Of a DNA stretch of 64,000 nt, positions 31,672 through 40,763 are shown in pieces. The notes under the pieces are model-generated. The model saw only the letters and a program-made list of their open reading frames with translations. It ran no database searches and was not told the DNA's origin. Made by a program: the position numbers and the translations under genes. This DNA is from an uncultured Pelagibacteraceae bacterium (GTDB taxonomy: Bacteria > Pseudomonadota > Alphaproteobacteria > Pelagibacterales > Pelagibacteraceae), in NCBI GenBank assembly GCA_902587315.1, contig CACIKW010000002.1, positions 1 through 64,000 on the forward strand. The letters are read 5' to 3'. The first letter of the stretch is position 1, and each line of letters opens with the position of its first letter.

Positions 31672-32354
31672 TACTTTAAATTTCCGATTAGATTTTGAAA
31701 AAAAATAGATCCATCATCTCCTGAAAGGTACTTATCTATCATTCTTTCAGGGTGTGGCATCATTCCTAAAATATTTTTATTAATATTAAAGATCCCGGCA
31801 ATATTTTCTAACGCACCATTAGGGTTTGACTCATCATTTTCATTACCATCTTTGTCACAATATTTAACTGCTATTTGATTGTTATCTTTAATTAATTTCA
31901 ATTCATCTTTTGAACAAAAATAATTTCCTTCATTATGTGCAATGTGAAGTTCTAAAACTCCCTTTTTAATATTTTTGAAATATTTATTTTTTTTGTCATT
32001 AATTTTTATATAAACATTTTTGCAGATGAAATTTAAATATTTGTTCTGTTGCAATACACCTGGTAACAATCCAGTTTCAGTTAAAATTTGAAATCCATTA
32101 CAAATCCCTAATACCAGGCCACCAGAATTAGCAAATTCAACTACATACTTAATAATTCTAGATTTGCTAGCGATACTTCCACATCTTAAATAATCACCAT
32201 ATGAAAAACCCCCGGGCAAAACAATTAAATCACTTTTAGGCAGCCCAGATTCATTATGCCAAACCATTTTATTTTTGAAACCAAATTTTGTTAAAGCAAC
32301 ATCCATATCTCTGTCGCAATTTGAACCAGGAAAAATAATTACAGATGATTTCAT
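31671..32354 (-). CDS. purQ: phosphoribosylformylglycinamidine synthase, PurQ glutaminase
   Basis: 227 residues from MKSSVIIFPGSNCDRDMDVA. The catalytic cysteine lies in LVLGICNGFQILTETGLLPG, and the His/Glu pair in MMPHPERM. An in-frame upstream start at 32384 is disfavoured because family members begin with the strand leading into the FPGSNCDRD motif and the extension runs into purS. PurQ supplies ammonia to PurL. Confidence 0.96.
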   Translation of the reverse strand: MKSSVIIFPGSNCDRDMDVALTKFGFKNKMVWHNESGLPKSDLIVLPGGFSYGDYLRCGSIASKSRIIKYVVEFANSGGLVLGICNGFQILTETGLLPGVLQQNKYLNFICKNVYIKINDKKNKYFKNIKKGVLELHIAHNEGNYFCSKDELKLIKDNNQIAVKYCDKDGNENDESNPNGALENIAGIFNINKNILGMMPHPERMIDKYLSGDDGSIFFQNLIGNLK

Positions 32355-32361
32355 TATTAAG

Positions 32362-32595
32362 TTAAATAATTTTAAAATCTTCAATTACTAAATTAGCCAA
32401 AAGTTTTTTACACATATCTTCTGCTATTGATTTAGCTTTAGATTCATTATTTTCATTAATCTCAATATCAAAATATTTTCCCTGTCTAACTTCTTTTAAA
32501 TTGTTAAATCCCATACCATTTAAAGTTTGTTGAATTGCTTTTCCTTGAGGATCTAGCACCCCAGTTTTAAGAGTTACTAATATTTTTACCTTCAT
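32362..32595 (-). CDS. purS: phosphoribosylformylglycinamidine synthase, PurS subunit
   Basis: 77 residues, the usual PurS size, with VTLKTGVLDPQGKAIQQTLN and VRQGKYFDIEI. PurS bridges PurL and PurQ. It is 7 bp before purQ and directly follows purC. Confidence 0.95.
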   Translation of the reverse strand: MKVKILVTLKTGVLDPQGKAIQQTLNGMGFNNLKEVRQGKYFDIEINENNESKAKSIAEDMCKKLLANLVIEDFKII

Positions 32596-33375
32596 TTATT
32601 TTTTTTTCAATTTTACTTCTCTTGGTTTTGTAAATTTTAAAGGTCTGATATTTGATTGTTCGTGAATTATCCCAAGTCTAATAGCTATCTCCTGATATGC
32701 TTCAATTATGTTTCCTAAATCTTTTCTAAACCTGTCTTTATCAAGTTTTTTTTCAGTTACAGAGTTCCATAATCTACAAGTATCAGGACTAATCTCATCA
32801 GCTAAAATTATTTTATTATCAGATTTTTTTTTTCCAAATTCTACTTTAAAGTCTACTAATTTAATACCAACGGCCCTAAACATTCCTTGTAAAAAGTCAT
32901 TTATTCTTTTGCATTCATCGTTTATTAAATCTAATTCTTTAGTATCCAACCAATTAAAGGTTAATATATGCTCTCTACTAATTAATGGATCTCCTAATTT
33001 ATCATTTTTTAAACAATACTCTAATAGAGGTTTTTCTATAACTGTGCCTTCTTCAATACCAAGTCTTTTCGTTAGTGATCCTGTTGCAATATTTCTGACA
33101 ATAAATTCTATAGGAATAATTTCGACATGATTTACCAGCTGCTCTCGCATATTTAACCTTTTTACTAAATGGTTTTTAATTCCAATTTGTGACAAATTTG
33201 AAAGAATATGCTCAGAAATTCTATTATTTAAAATACCTTTGCCTTCAATTGTTGCTTTTTTTAAATTATTAAATGCAGTTGCATCATCTTTAAAATGCTG
33301 AATAACCTGATTTTTATCTTTCGTGGCATATATTATTTTAGCTTTTCCTTCATATAACTTTTTTCCTTTTTCCAT
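32596..33375 (-). CDS. purC: SAICAR synthetase
   Basis: 259 residues. KKLYEGKAKIIYATKDKNQV, KDDATAFN, the ISEH motif and ILADEISPDTCRLWN are diagnostic of PurC, which joins CAIR and aspartate. The start overlaps the purB stop by one base. Confidence 0.97.
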   Translation of the reverse strand: MEKGKKLYEGKAKIIYATKDKNQVIQHFKDDATAFNNLKKATIEGKGILNNRISEHILSNLSQIGIKNHLVKRLNMREQLVNHVEIIPIEFIVRNIATGSLTKRLGIEEGTVIEKPLLEYCLKNDKLGDPLISREHILTFNWLDTKELDLINDECKRINDFLQGMFRAVGIKLVDFKVEFGKKKSDNKIILADEISPDTCRLWNSVTEKKLDKDRFRKDLGNIIEAYQEIAIRLGIIHEQSNIRPLKFTKPREVKLKKK

Positions 33376-34667
33376 TATTTAAAAACTCTTCTGTAAATGT
33401 AGTTTACATTCTTAAAGTGTTTGGTGTAATTAAAAATATTTTTCAATTTTTTTTCATTAATCTTACTCATTATTCTTTTATCTTTTTTAATTAATTCTAT
33501 TAAGTCAATATTTTTTGAAAAGCTTTGTTTTGTATAATATTGAATAATTTTATAGGATTTTTCTCTAGATATTCCTGATTTGGTTAGCTCAAGCATTAAT
33601 TCTTGAGAAAAAATTAATCCTTTAGTTTTGTTTAAGTTTGATAACATTGTTTTTGGGTAAACGATCATATTATCCAGAATATATGCAAGTCTATGTAGGG
33701 CAAAGTCTAAAGTGATGTTGGCATCCGGTCCAATATTTCTTTCTACACTAGAATGTGAAATATCTCTTTCATGCCATAGGGCAATATTTTCTAAAGCAGG
33801 GACCACATATCCTCTAACTATTCGCGATAATCCTGTTAGATTTTCACTAAGTATAGGATTTTTTTTATGAGGCATTGCTGAGGAACCTTTTTGGCTTTTT
33901 GAGAAAAATTCTTGTAACTCAAAAACCTCTGATCTTTGCAGATGTCTTATTTCGGTTGCTACTCTCTCAATAGATCCAGCAATAATTCCTAGTACTGAAA
34001 AGTAATATGCATGTCTATCTCTTGGAATAATTTGAGTCGAAATTGGCTCGGTTTGAAGTTTTAATTTCTTTGCAACATATTTTTCAACTTTTGGGTCTAT
34101 ATTCGCAAAAGTTCCAACAGCTCCTGAAATTGCGCAAGTTGAAACTTCTTCTATAGCCCTTATAATTCTTTTTTTATTTCTACTAAACTCACTGTAGAAA
34201 GATGCCAATTTTAATCCAAATGTAATTGGTTCAGCATGAATTCCATGACTTCTGCCAATACATGGAGTTAGTTTGTATTTTTTTGCTTTCTTTTTAAGAA
34301 TTGATAATATTTTTTCAATATCTTGTAATAAAATTTTACCCGATTGTACTAATTGAATATTAAAACTTGTGTCTAGTACATCAGATGACGTCATCCCTTG
34401 GTGGAGGTATCTTGCTTTAATTCCTGCCTGCTCGGTAATAGATGTTAAAAAAGCAATTACATCATGTTTTACTTTATTTTCAATTTTGTGAATTCTATCT
34501 ACTTTTATTCTCCCTTTTTTTTTGACTACAGACGTTACACCCTTGGGAATAAAGTTATATTTTTCCATCGCTTGGGCAGCAGCAATTTCAACATCTAGCC
34601 AAATTCTATATTTGTTTTCTTCCGACCAAATTTTTCTAATTTCTTTTCTAGAATATCTTGATATCAT
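33375..34667 (-). CDS. purB: adenylosuccinate lyase
   Basis: 430 residues with the fumarase-family signature GSSAMPHKKNPILSENLTGL, the MTSSDVLDTS motif and GRSHGIHAEP. It catalyses two steps of purine synthesis. Its start overlaps the map stop by one base, which keeps the whole purine block coupled. Confidence 0.97.
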   Translation of the reverse strand: MISRYSRKEIRKIWSEENKYRIWLDVEIAAAQAMEKYNFIPKGVTSVVKKKGRIKVDRIHKIENKVKHDVIAFLTSITEQAGIKARYLHQGMTSSDVLDTSFNIQLVQSGKILLQDIEKILSILKKKAKKYKLTPCIGRSHGIHAEPITFGLKLASFYSEFSRNKKRIIRAIEEVSTCAISGAVGTFANIDPKVEKYVAKKLKLQTEPISTQIIPRDRHAYYFSVLGIIAGSIERVATEIRHLQRSEVFELQEFFSKSQKGSSAMPHKKNPILSENLTGLSRIVRGYVVPALENIALWHERDISHSSVERNIGPDANITLDFALHRLAYILDNMIVYPKTMLSNLNKTKGLIFSQELMLELTKSGISREKSYKIIQYYTKQSFSKNIDLIELIKKDKRIMSKINEKKLKNIFNYTKHFKNVNYIYRRVFK

Positions 34668-35446
34668 TAATTATTATATGGAGGTTTATTATATCCTTTA
34701 TCAGATTCTGTAAATATTTCATACCCATTATCAGTAATACCAATAGTATGTTCAAATTGTGCTGATAGAGATTTATCCTTTGTTACAGCCGTCCAGCCAT
34801 CGTTTAAAACTTTTACATCATACTTTCCAGCGTTAACCATAGGTTCAATTGTAAACGTCATTCCAGGTTTAATTTCTAGACCATTGTTTTTTTTACCGTA
34901 ATGTAAAATGTTCGGTGGCTCATGAAATACATTGCTTACACCGTGTCCACAAAAATCTCTAACAACAGAAAAACCTTTTTTTTCAACATAACTTTGAATT
35001 TCGTATCCAATATCTCCTAGTCTTACTCCTGGTTTTAATATTTTTATAGCATTCATCATCGCTTCATAAGTAGCATTAATTAAATTTTTTGCTTTTACCG
35101 AAACATTGCCAACACAAAACATTCTACTAGTATCACCGTGGTAATCTTCTACTATTGCTGTAATATCAATATTTAATATATCTCCATCATCTAAAATTCT
35201 TTCCGAAGGAATTCCATGACAAACAACATGATTTAAAGATGTACACAAAGATTTTTTAAAACCTCTATAATAGAGTGGAGCAGAATATCCTCCATTATCT
35301 TTTATAAATTCATAACAGATTTGATCAATTTTTTCTGTTGTTATGCCGGGTTTAATATAACCGGTGATCATGTCTAAAGTTTTTGATGCTAAATTTCCAG
35401 CAAGACGCATCTTTTGAAATTTTTTTAAATCGTTATCTTTCATCAA
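34667..35446 (-). CDS. map: methionine aminopeptidase type I
   Basis: 259 residues. The metal ligands of MetAP are visible: the HGIPS motif, DIDITAIVEDYHGDTSRMF (two Asp), GHGVSNVFHEPP (His), FTIEPMV (Glu) and SAQFEHTI (Glu). It removes initiator Met. The start may be at 35446 or one codon later. The 5' end overlaps sfsA by 14 bp. Confidence 0.96.
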   Translation of the reverse strand: MMKDNDLKKFQKMRLAGNLASKTLDMITGYIKPGITTEKIDQICYEFIKDNGGYSAPLYYRGFKKSLCTSLNHVVCHGIPSERILDDGDILNIDITAIVEDYHGDTSRMFCVGNVSVKAKNLINATYEAMMNAIKILKPGVRLGDIGYEIQSYVEKKGFSVVRDFCGHGVSNVFHEPPNILHYGKKNNGLEIKPGMTFTIEPMVNAGKYDVKVLNDGWTAVTKDKSLSAQFEHTIGITDNGYEIFTESDKGYNKPPYNN

Positions 35447-36122
35447 TAATTTTTATTTTATTTTCTATCTTAATCTCTTTAGAGCTTAAATGACATCTAT
35501 AAGCTAAAAATTTAACCCCAGCTTTTTTTGAAATAATATAATTCTCATAATAATCATTATCTATATCTTTTGCTATTTTAAAATAATTTATATTCTGAAT
35601 TTGAGTTAAAAATAAGACATATGCTTTATAACCCTTTTTTATAGATTCAATTAATTTTATAAGGTGTTTTGAACCTCTTGTTGTAATGGCATCGGGAAAT
35701 TCTCCAGTTTTTTTCTCTCTACTTAAAGTTACATTCTTTATTTCTAACAATTTGTTATCACATTTGAAATCAAATCTTGTATCGTTACTAAATTTAAACT
35801 CTGGTTTTATTGATTGAATATTTTTAAATTCATCAATAAGTTTATTGTTTAGCGCATGTTCTACAATTCTATTTGCTCTGTGAGTATTAACGCCAACTAA
35901 ACCTTGTTGAGTATTTATGATTTCTAAAGTAAATTTTAATTTTCTTTTTGGATTATCATTTTTAGACACCCAGACTTCATTGCCTTCATCTAAAAGTCCC
36001 ATCATTGATCCAGTGTTGGGACAATGGGCTGTTATTAATTGATTATTTACTTTTATATCTGCAAAAAATCTTTTATATCGTTTGATTAATTTGCCTTTAA
36101 TTAAAGTACTGGTAAATTTCAT
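35433..36122 (-). CDS. sfsA: SfsA family protein
   Basis: 229 residues with the SfsA features RYKRFFADIKVNNQLITAHC, PNTGSMMGL, RANRIVEHALNN and the nuclease-like core FDFKCDNKLLEIKNVTL. In E. coli SfsA is linked to maltose gene expression; the biochemical role is unsettled. It probably starts the map-pur operon, diverging from the cinA-like gene over only 22 bp. Confidence 0.93.
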   Translation of the reverse strand: MKFTSTLIKGKLIKRYKRFFADIKVNNQLITAHCPNTGSMMGLLDEGNEVWVSKNDNPKRKLKFTLEIINTQQGLVGVNTHRANRIVEHALNNKLIDEFKNIQSIKPEFKFSNDTRFDFKCDNKLLEIKNVTLSREKKTGEFPDAITTRGSKHLIKLIESIKKGYKAYVLFLTQIQNINYFKIAKDIDNDYYENYIISKKAGVKFLAYRCHLSSKEIKIENKIKIIDER

Positions 36123-36144
36123 TATAATTTATTTATATTTGTAA

Positions 36145-36897
36145 ATGACAAATAAAAAAGAAATATTTGCTGGCATAATTGTAATAGGTAATGAAATTTT
36201 ATCAGGTAGAACTCAAGATACAAATACAAGCACACTTTCTGTTTGGCTTAATTCGCTAGGAATAAAAGTTCAAGAAGTTAGAACAATTCCCGATTTAGAA
36301 AAGATTATTGTTGATACAGTTAATGAGCTAAGAAAAAAATATAATTACATCTTTACAACCGGAGGAATTGGACCAACACATGATGATATAACTGCATCGT
36401 CAATATCCAAAGCATTTAATTTGAAATATGGACCTCATAAAGAAGCTATGATTCTATTAGAAAAATATTATAAACCTGGAGAATTTAATGAAGGTAGACA
36501 AAAGATGGCATGGATGCCAACAAATGCAAATTTAATTCTCAATCCAACAAGTGGTGCTCCAGGTTTTAATGTTGAAAATGTTTTTTGCTTACCAGGTGTA
36601 CCTTCTATTTTAAAATCTATGTTAGGAGGAATTACACACAAATTAGTTGGTGGGAAGCCTTTAATAAGTCAAACAATAAATCTAAGAACTGTTGAAAGTG
36701 AAATATCTAAATCGCTATCAAATATTCAAGAGAATAATAAAGATGTAGATATTGGAAGCTATCCTTTTTTTAGAGCCGGAAGATTAGGAGTGGCAATAGT
36801 TTTAAGAAGTACTGAAAAAAATAAAATTGATAAATGCAATTTAGAAATAATAAAATTTGTAAAAAAAAAAGATATTGTAATTGTTGAAAAAGATTAA
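36145..36897 (+). CDS. CinA-like MoCF-domain protein
   Basis: 250 residues. The molybdopterin-binding (MoCF) fold is seen in IIVIGNEILSGRTQDTNTST and IFTTGGIGPTHDDITASSIS, with APGFNVENVFCLPGVP later. This is the N-terminal part of CinA (ADP-ribose/NMN metabolism family) without the C-terminal deamidase domain. The exact substrate is unknown. Its stop overlaps the start of the next gene (TAATG). Confidence 0.88.
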   Translation: MTNKKEIFAGIIVIGNEILSGRTQDTNTSTLSVWLNSLGIKVQEVRTIPDLEKIIVDTVNELRKKYNYIFTTGGIGPTHDDITASSISKAFNLKYGPHKEAMILLEKYYKPGEFNEGRQKMAWMPTNANLILNPTSGAPGFNVENVFCLPGVPSILKSMLGGITHKLVGGKPLISQTINLRTVESEISKSLSNIQENNKDVDIGSYPFFRAGRLGVAIVLRSTEKNKIDKCNLEIIKFVKKKDIVIVEKD

Positions 36898-37340
36898 TGT
36901 TATATTTTGCTTACGGTAGTAATTTAAATCACCACCAAATGAAAAATAGATGTAGTGGAGCAAAATATATAAAAAAACATACTTTAAATGGCTATAAATT
37001 ATGCTTCAGTCACAAAACAAATCATTCGATTTACGGACATGCAAATATCATCAAAAATAAAAAATCAAAAGTTAATGGAGCACTTTGGATGATAAACAAA
37101 AAAGATGAAAATGAACTAGACTGGTATGAGGGCGTTGATTACAACTATTATCAAAAAAAATATTTTACTTTAAAAGGAAAAAAAGTCTTAGTTTATGTTC
37201 AAAAAGTTTATTATTTGAAAAAACCAAATTCTACATATTTGCATACTATTATAGAAGGTTACAAGGACTGTTTTTTAGATCTTAAAAAATTAAAAAAAAT
37301 AATTTCTAATTATAAAATAAACTATAAAATAATTTGGTAA
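36897..37340 (+). CDS. gamma-glutamylcyclotransferase-like protein
   Basis: 147 residues beginning MLYFAYGSNLNHHQMKNRCS, the YGSN substrate-binding loop of the GGCT/AIG2 fold. The likely catalytic glutamate is in ENELDWYEGVDYNYYQKKYF. Family members release 5-oxoproline from gamma-glutamyl compounds. Coupled to the CinA-like gene and just outside the nadK remnant that begins the glycan island. Confidence 0.82.
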   Translation: MLYFAYGSNLNHHQMKNRCSGAKYIKKHTLNGYKLCFSHKTNHSIYGHANIIKNKKSKVNGALWMINKKDENELDWYEGVDYNYYQKKYFTLKGKKVLVYVQKVYYLKKPNSTYLHTIIEGYKDCFLDLKKLKKIISNYKINYKIIW

Positions 37341-37364
37341 TATAAATAAAATTTTTTGTTAAAA

Positions 37365-37430
37365 TTAATTATATTCTCTTCTTATTTGTTCAATTTTAAT
37401 CTTTTTTTAAAAGCTATAATTTCGATAGTC
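37365..37430 (-). pseudogene. decayed duplicate of the nadK 3' end
   Basis: The minus strand aligns base by base with the real nadK 3' end (44256-44321), about 53/66 identical and ending at an equivalent stop codon. It encodes KKIKIEQIRREYN against KKIKIEQLRREYK, and a CAG codon has become a TAA stop. It is a displaced gene tail, as left when an element integrates into a gene 3' end and replaces it. Confidence 0.8.
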
Positions 37431-37601
37431 GCCGATTACTGCTCAATCGACTCCTGATTCGCTTCAAGTTATCTTAAACATTGTAATTTTATTTTTTGAA
37501 TCTGCATTAATAGTTGAATAAGCAATTATCTTTCTCATAAATAATTTTACTTGAAATCAATAAGAACTTGAACTCTCTCTTTTTTAAGCTATAAATTTTT
37601 C

Positions 37602-38396
37602 ATGACAAATAAAAATGGATTACCTCAAAAATTAAAACCTTTTTATACAAAAAAATTATTAAGACTTGGTACTTACAAGGATGGCGGATACATAATAAAT
37701 CAAGAGATTTTAGATAAATCAAAAACTTTATTAACTTTTGGTCTGTTTGAGGAATTTACATTTGAAGAAGACTATTTTAAAATGAAACCCAAAAACAGAA
37801 TTATTGTTTATGACCATTCCGTTAATAAAACTTTTTGGATAAAAAACGCTCTAAAATGGTTTTTTCATTTTATTCATAATCAGAAAAATTTTTCTAAAAT
37901 ATTTGGATATTTTAATTATAGAAAACTTTTTAAAAAAGAAAATGTAAATCATTATAAACTAAGAGTAAGAGAACATGCTCAAAAAAATACTAGTTCTATT
38001 TCAATAAAAGAAATTATATTAAAAAACAATATAATACCTAAAGAAACAATATTAAAAATTGATATTGATATGGATGAATATAGACTTTTAGAAGATATCC
38101 TTGAATTTGATTTTATGTCTATTGTATTTGAATTTCACCACACAGATTTACTTATGGACAAAATTTTGAAATTTTTGGAAAATAGCAAATATAAAATAAT
38201 ACATATTCATGGAAATAATTTTGATTACCCTGATAAAAATGGAAATCCCATTTATCTTGAAATTACTCTTGCGAATACTGATTATATTGAAGTAAGCAAT
38301 AATCATATTGATTATAAACTTCCTGTTGAAAAATTAGATTTTCCTAATGATACTAAAAAAGACGAAATACCTATTATTTTTTCAAGCGATTCTTAA
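37602..38396 (+). CDS. FkbM-like methyltransferase-fold protein
   Basis: 264 residues. The middle carries ETILKIDIDMDEYRLLEDIL, the pattern seen in FkbM-type SAM methyltransferases, followed by SIVFEFHH and a C-terminal strand region IHIHGNNFDYPDKNGNPIYL. No signal peptide or membrane helix. It is the only plus-strand gene of the island and is preceded by 260 bp with a nadK remnant. It likely modifies a surface sugar; this is inferred from family and neighbours. Confidence 0.6.
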   Translation: MTNKNGLPQKLKPFYTKKLLRLGTYKDGGYIINQEILDKSKTLLTFGLFEEFTFEEDYFKMKPKNRIIVYDHSVNKTFWIKNALKWFFHFIHNQKNFSKIFGYFNYRKLFKKENVNHYKLRVREHAQKNTSSISIKEIILKNNIIPKETILKIDIDMDEYRLLEDILEFDFMSIVFEFHHTDLLMDKILKFLENSKYKIIHIHGNNFDYPDKNGNPIYLEITLANTDYIEVSNNHIDYKLPVEKLDFPNDTKKDEIPIIFSSDS

Positions 38397-38539
38397 AGAA
38401 CCACGAAGCCCATCTTTTTTTATTCATCCAATCTTTTATTATAATTGTTATTTTATTTTTCAAAATATTTCTATTTTTGGTAACGAAAAAATTAAGTTAT
38501 CTCTATTATCTAGGAATTTTTTTATAAAAAATAGATTAT

Positions 38540-39442
38540 CTATATTTTAGTTTTTGAAGTAAATAGTGCTAATAAAGTTTTTGATTTAACATTATTTTTG
38601 ATAAAATTGTCTGAACAGTGAATTCTTGTTCTATCCCAGTAAATTAAATTTCCAACTTTTGTTTCTACAACTTTTTCAATTTCAAGACTTTTACAATCTT
38701 CATAAGGTTGATGAGTTAGATATTTCTCATAATGTTCTTTATTAAAATCATTGTTATTGATGATGTGTTTATTTGTTCTTAAATTATATCTTTTAATTTT
38801 AGTAAGTCTTTCAATGTAATCTTTAAATTTATTACTTATATTAAACTCTTTATTTTCAAATTTAATTATTTCGTTATTGATATTCTTGATAGTTTGATAA
38901 AAAATATCAATATTTACAATATCTACAAAATTTCCGTATTTATCTTTAATTATAAAATCTTTGTCATTATCTGTAGATTTTGTGAAAAGTGCGGATTGGT
39001 TATACCACCTATTTTTAAAAATTATTGTGTTCGGTGGAGAATGACTATTTGATGTTTCGTCATATTCTACTTCTAAAGGAATTATTACATTTTTATAAAT
39101 TAAATCATTAGGATTTTTCCCTGTGTCAACGTGTAGTCTTAAAGGGTATCTTGATGTTATTAAATGAGGCTGAAAATCATTTACATAAAATTCACCAAGA
39201 TGCACTTTTAATTTTTCATATAATTTTTGCAATTCTTTAGTTTGATTTAACTGAAAAAAAATTTTAGTACTTTCTTCTCTTTCTATATGCTCACTTTTTC
39301 CAACTGATCTATTTTTCAAGTTTTTAAAGTATTCTAAAAAATAATTGCATTCGGATGGTGATAAAAAATTATTTATCTGTACTACATCTGTCTCATTTTC
39401 TTTTATTTTTTTTAGTATCTTTTCATTGAAAAAATCTGGCAT
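38540..39442 (-). CDS. 2-oxoglutarate/Fe(II) oxygenase-like protein
   Basis: 300 residues. The HxD iron motif appears in PLRLHVDTGKN near residue 123, and the distal His and Arg/Lys in WDRTRIHCSDNF and KSKTLLALFT near the end, fitting a double-stranded beta-helix oxygenase. The N-terminus (VQINNFLSPSECNYFLEYF) resembles prolyl-hydroxylase-type proteins. Substrate unknown, perhaps a glycan or lipid made by the neighbours. It ends 143 bp from the FkbM-like gene, convergent with it. Confidence 0.6.
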   Translation of the reverse strand: MPDFFNEKILKKIKENETDVVQINNFLSPSECNYFLEYFKNLKNRSVGKSEHIEREESTKIFFQLNQTKELQKLYEKLKVHLGEFYVNDFQPHLITSRYPLRLHVDTGKNPNDLIYKNVIIPLEVEYDETSNSHSPPNTIIFKNRWYNQSALFTKSTDNDKDFIIKDKYGNFVDIVNIDIFYQTIKNINNEIIKFENKEFNISNKFKDYIERLTKIKRYNLRTNKHIINNNDFNKEHYEKYLTHQPYEDCKSLEIEKVVETKVGNLIYWDRTRIHCSDNFIKNNVKSKTLLALFTSKTKI

Positions 39443-39454
39443 TTTAATTTAGGT

Positions 39455-40663
39455 CTAATCCTTCCATCTTTCTTTGATATATTTGTATTCATTAAATATT
39501 TTAATAAATGAATCTGCTAAAATTTTTTTAGTTAAAAATTTATTAAAATAATTTTTTGCATTGTCTAATTTAATCATATTATTCTTTGGATTTTGTAAAA
39601 TATCTAAATAATTAATTCTTACTGACTCTGGATTGTTTATGTCTATTTCTGTTAAAAATTCAATTAAAATTTCATCAGCTAAATTTTTTGTAAAAAAAAT
39701 ATTTTTTTTAAAATAAAATGCTTCATACATGGGTATTACAGTATGGCCCACATAGCTTGGCATTATTACAATAAAGCATTTTAGGTATAACGATATTAGT
39801 TCAAAATCGGTTAGGTAATTAAATATTTTAAAATATTCAGCAACATTATTATTATCGATTTGTTTTTTAATATAATTTAAATTTCCTTTATCAAATCCAC
39901 AAAACACAAATACTACGTCTGTAATGTTATTTTTTTTAAAATCTAATGCAATATCTATAATGTATCTGTGATTTTTATGAGCCCAAAATTGAGCTGGGTA
40001 AAGAAATATTTTCTTATTGGGAACAGACAAATTAGTAAAAGTTTTTTCATAATCATAATTTTTATTTTTTTCAAATATATAAGGAAGAGTAAATGTGTAT
40101 GGTTGGACAACTATTTTATTCATTTCTGTGTTATAAAATTGATTTAATAAATTTTTATCCTTGTTCGCACCAACCAGAATTTTAAAAGCATAATTTGATG
40201 CTCTACTTATGATATGGTCACGTAAATCTAAATTATGGTGTGCTCCTTTATATTCAGGGAAAAAATTTAATGTTTTATGCTGCATTGATAATAAATAAAT
40301 TATGAAATTTGTTTCAGTTATTAATGTAGACATTTCATAAGGGGTATTGAAATATATTAAGTCAAATCTATTTTTTTTTAAAAATTTCTCAAAACTGTTT
40401 GTAATAGAAAGTTTATTATATAATTCTCTTATAAAATTAAATTTAAATAAAAATTTTTCTACCTTTAATAAAAAATTTTTTTTTAATTTAATAGTTTTAC
40501 AATTTTTTTTTTCTAAAATTTTGGCTACTTCCTTGTTTTGTACAATATATATTATTTCAAATTTATCTGAAAGGTATTCGTTAAAAATATCTACAATATT
40601 AATATTATGATGATGAACTCCACCGTGATTTTCCGATGTGTCAAAATAAATCCCAATTTTCAT
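39455..40663 (-). CDS. glycosyltransferase, GT4-like
   Basis: 402 residues. N-terminal Rossmann start MKIGIYFDTSENHGGVHHHN with a Gly-Gly loop. The C-terminal half has FLYPAQFWAHKNHRYIIDIA, VVFVFCGFDKGN and a donor-binding region SYVGHTVIPMYEAFYFKKNI with the glutamate expected in GT-B enzymes. It probably adds a sugar to a surface polysaccharide. It is 12 bp upstream of the oxygenase-like gene on the same strand. Confidence 0.75.
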   Translation of the reverse strand: MKIGIYFDTSENHGGVHHHNINIVDIFNEYLSDKFEIIYIVQNKEVAKILEKKNCKTIKLKKNFLLKVEKFLFKFNFIRELYNKLSITNSFEKFLKKNRFDLIYFNTPYEMSTLITETNFIIYLLSMQHKTLNFFPEYKGAHHNLDLRDHIISRASNYAFKILVGANKDKNLLNQFYNTEMNKIVVQPYTFTLPYIFEKNKNYDYEKTFTNLSVPNKKIFLYPAQFWAHKNHRYIIDIALDFKKNNITDVVFVFCGFDKGNLNYIKKQIDNNNVAEYFKIFNYLTDFELISLYLKCFIVIMPSYVGHTVIPMYEAFYFKKNIFFTKNLADEILIEFLTEIDINNPESVRINYLDILQNPKNNMIKLDNAKNYFNKFLTKKILADSFIKIFNEYKYIKERWKD

Positions 40664-40763
40664 TGTTTAAAATATATATTAATTTGTGTAATTCTTAATA
40701 TATAAAGAGTCAATCTTGATCAATTTTATTTTCCCACTCTTTTAATCTTTGTTTTTCTTCATT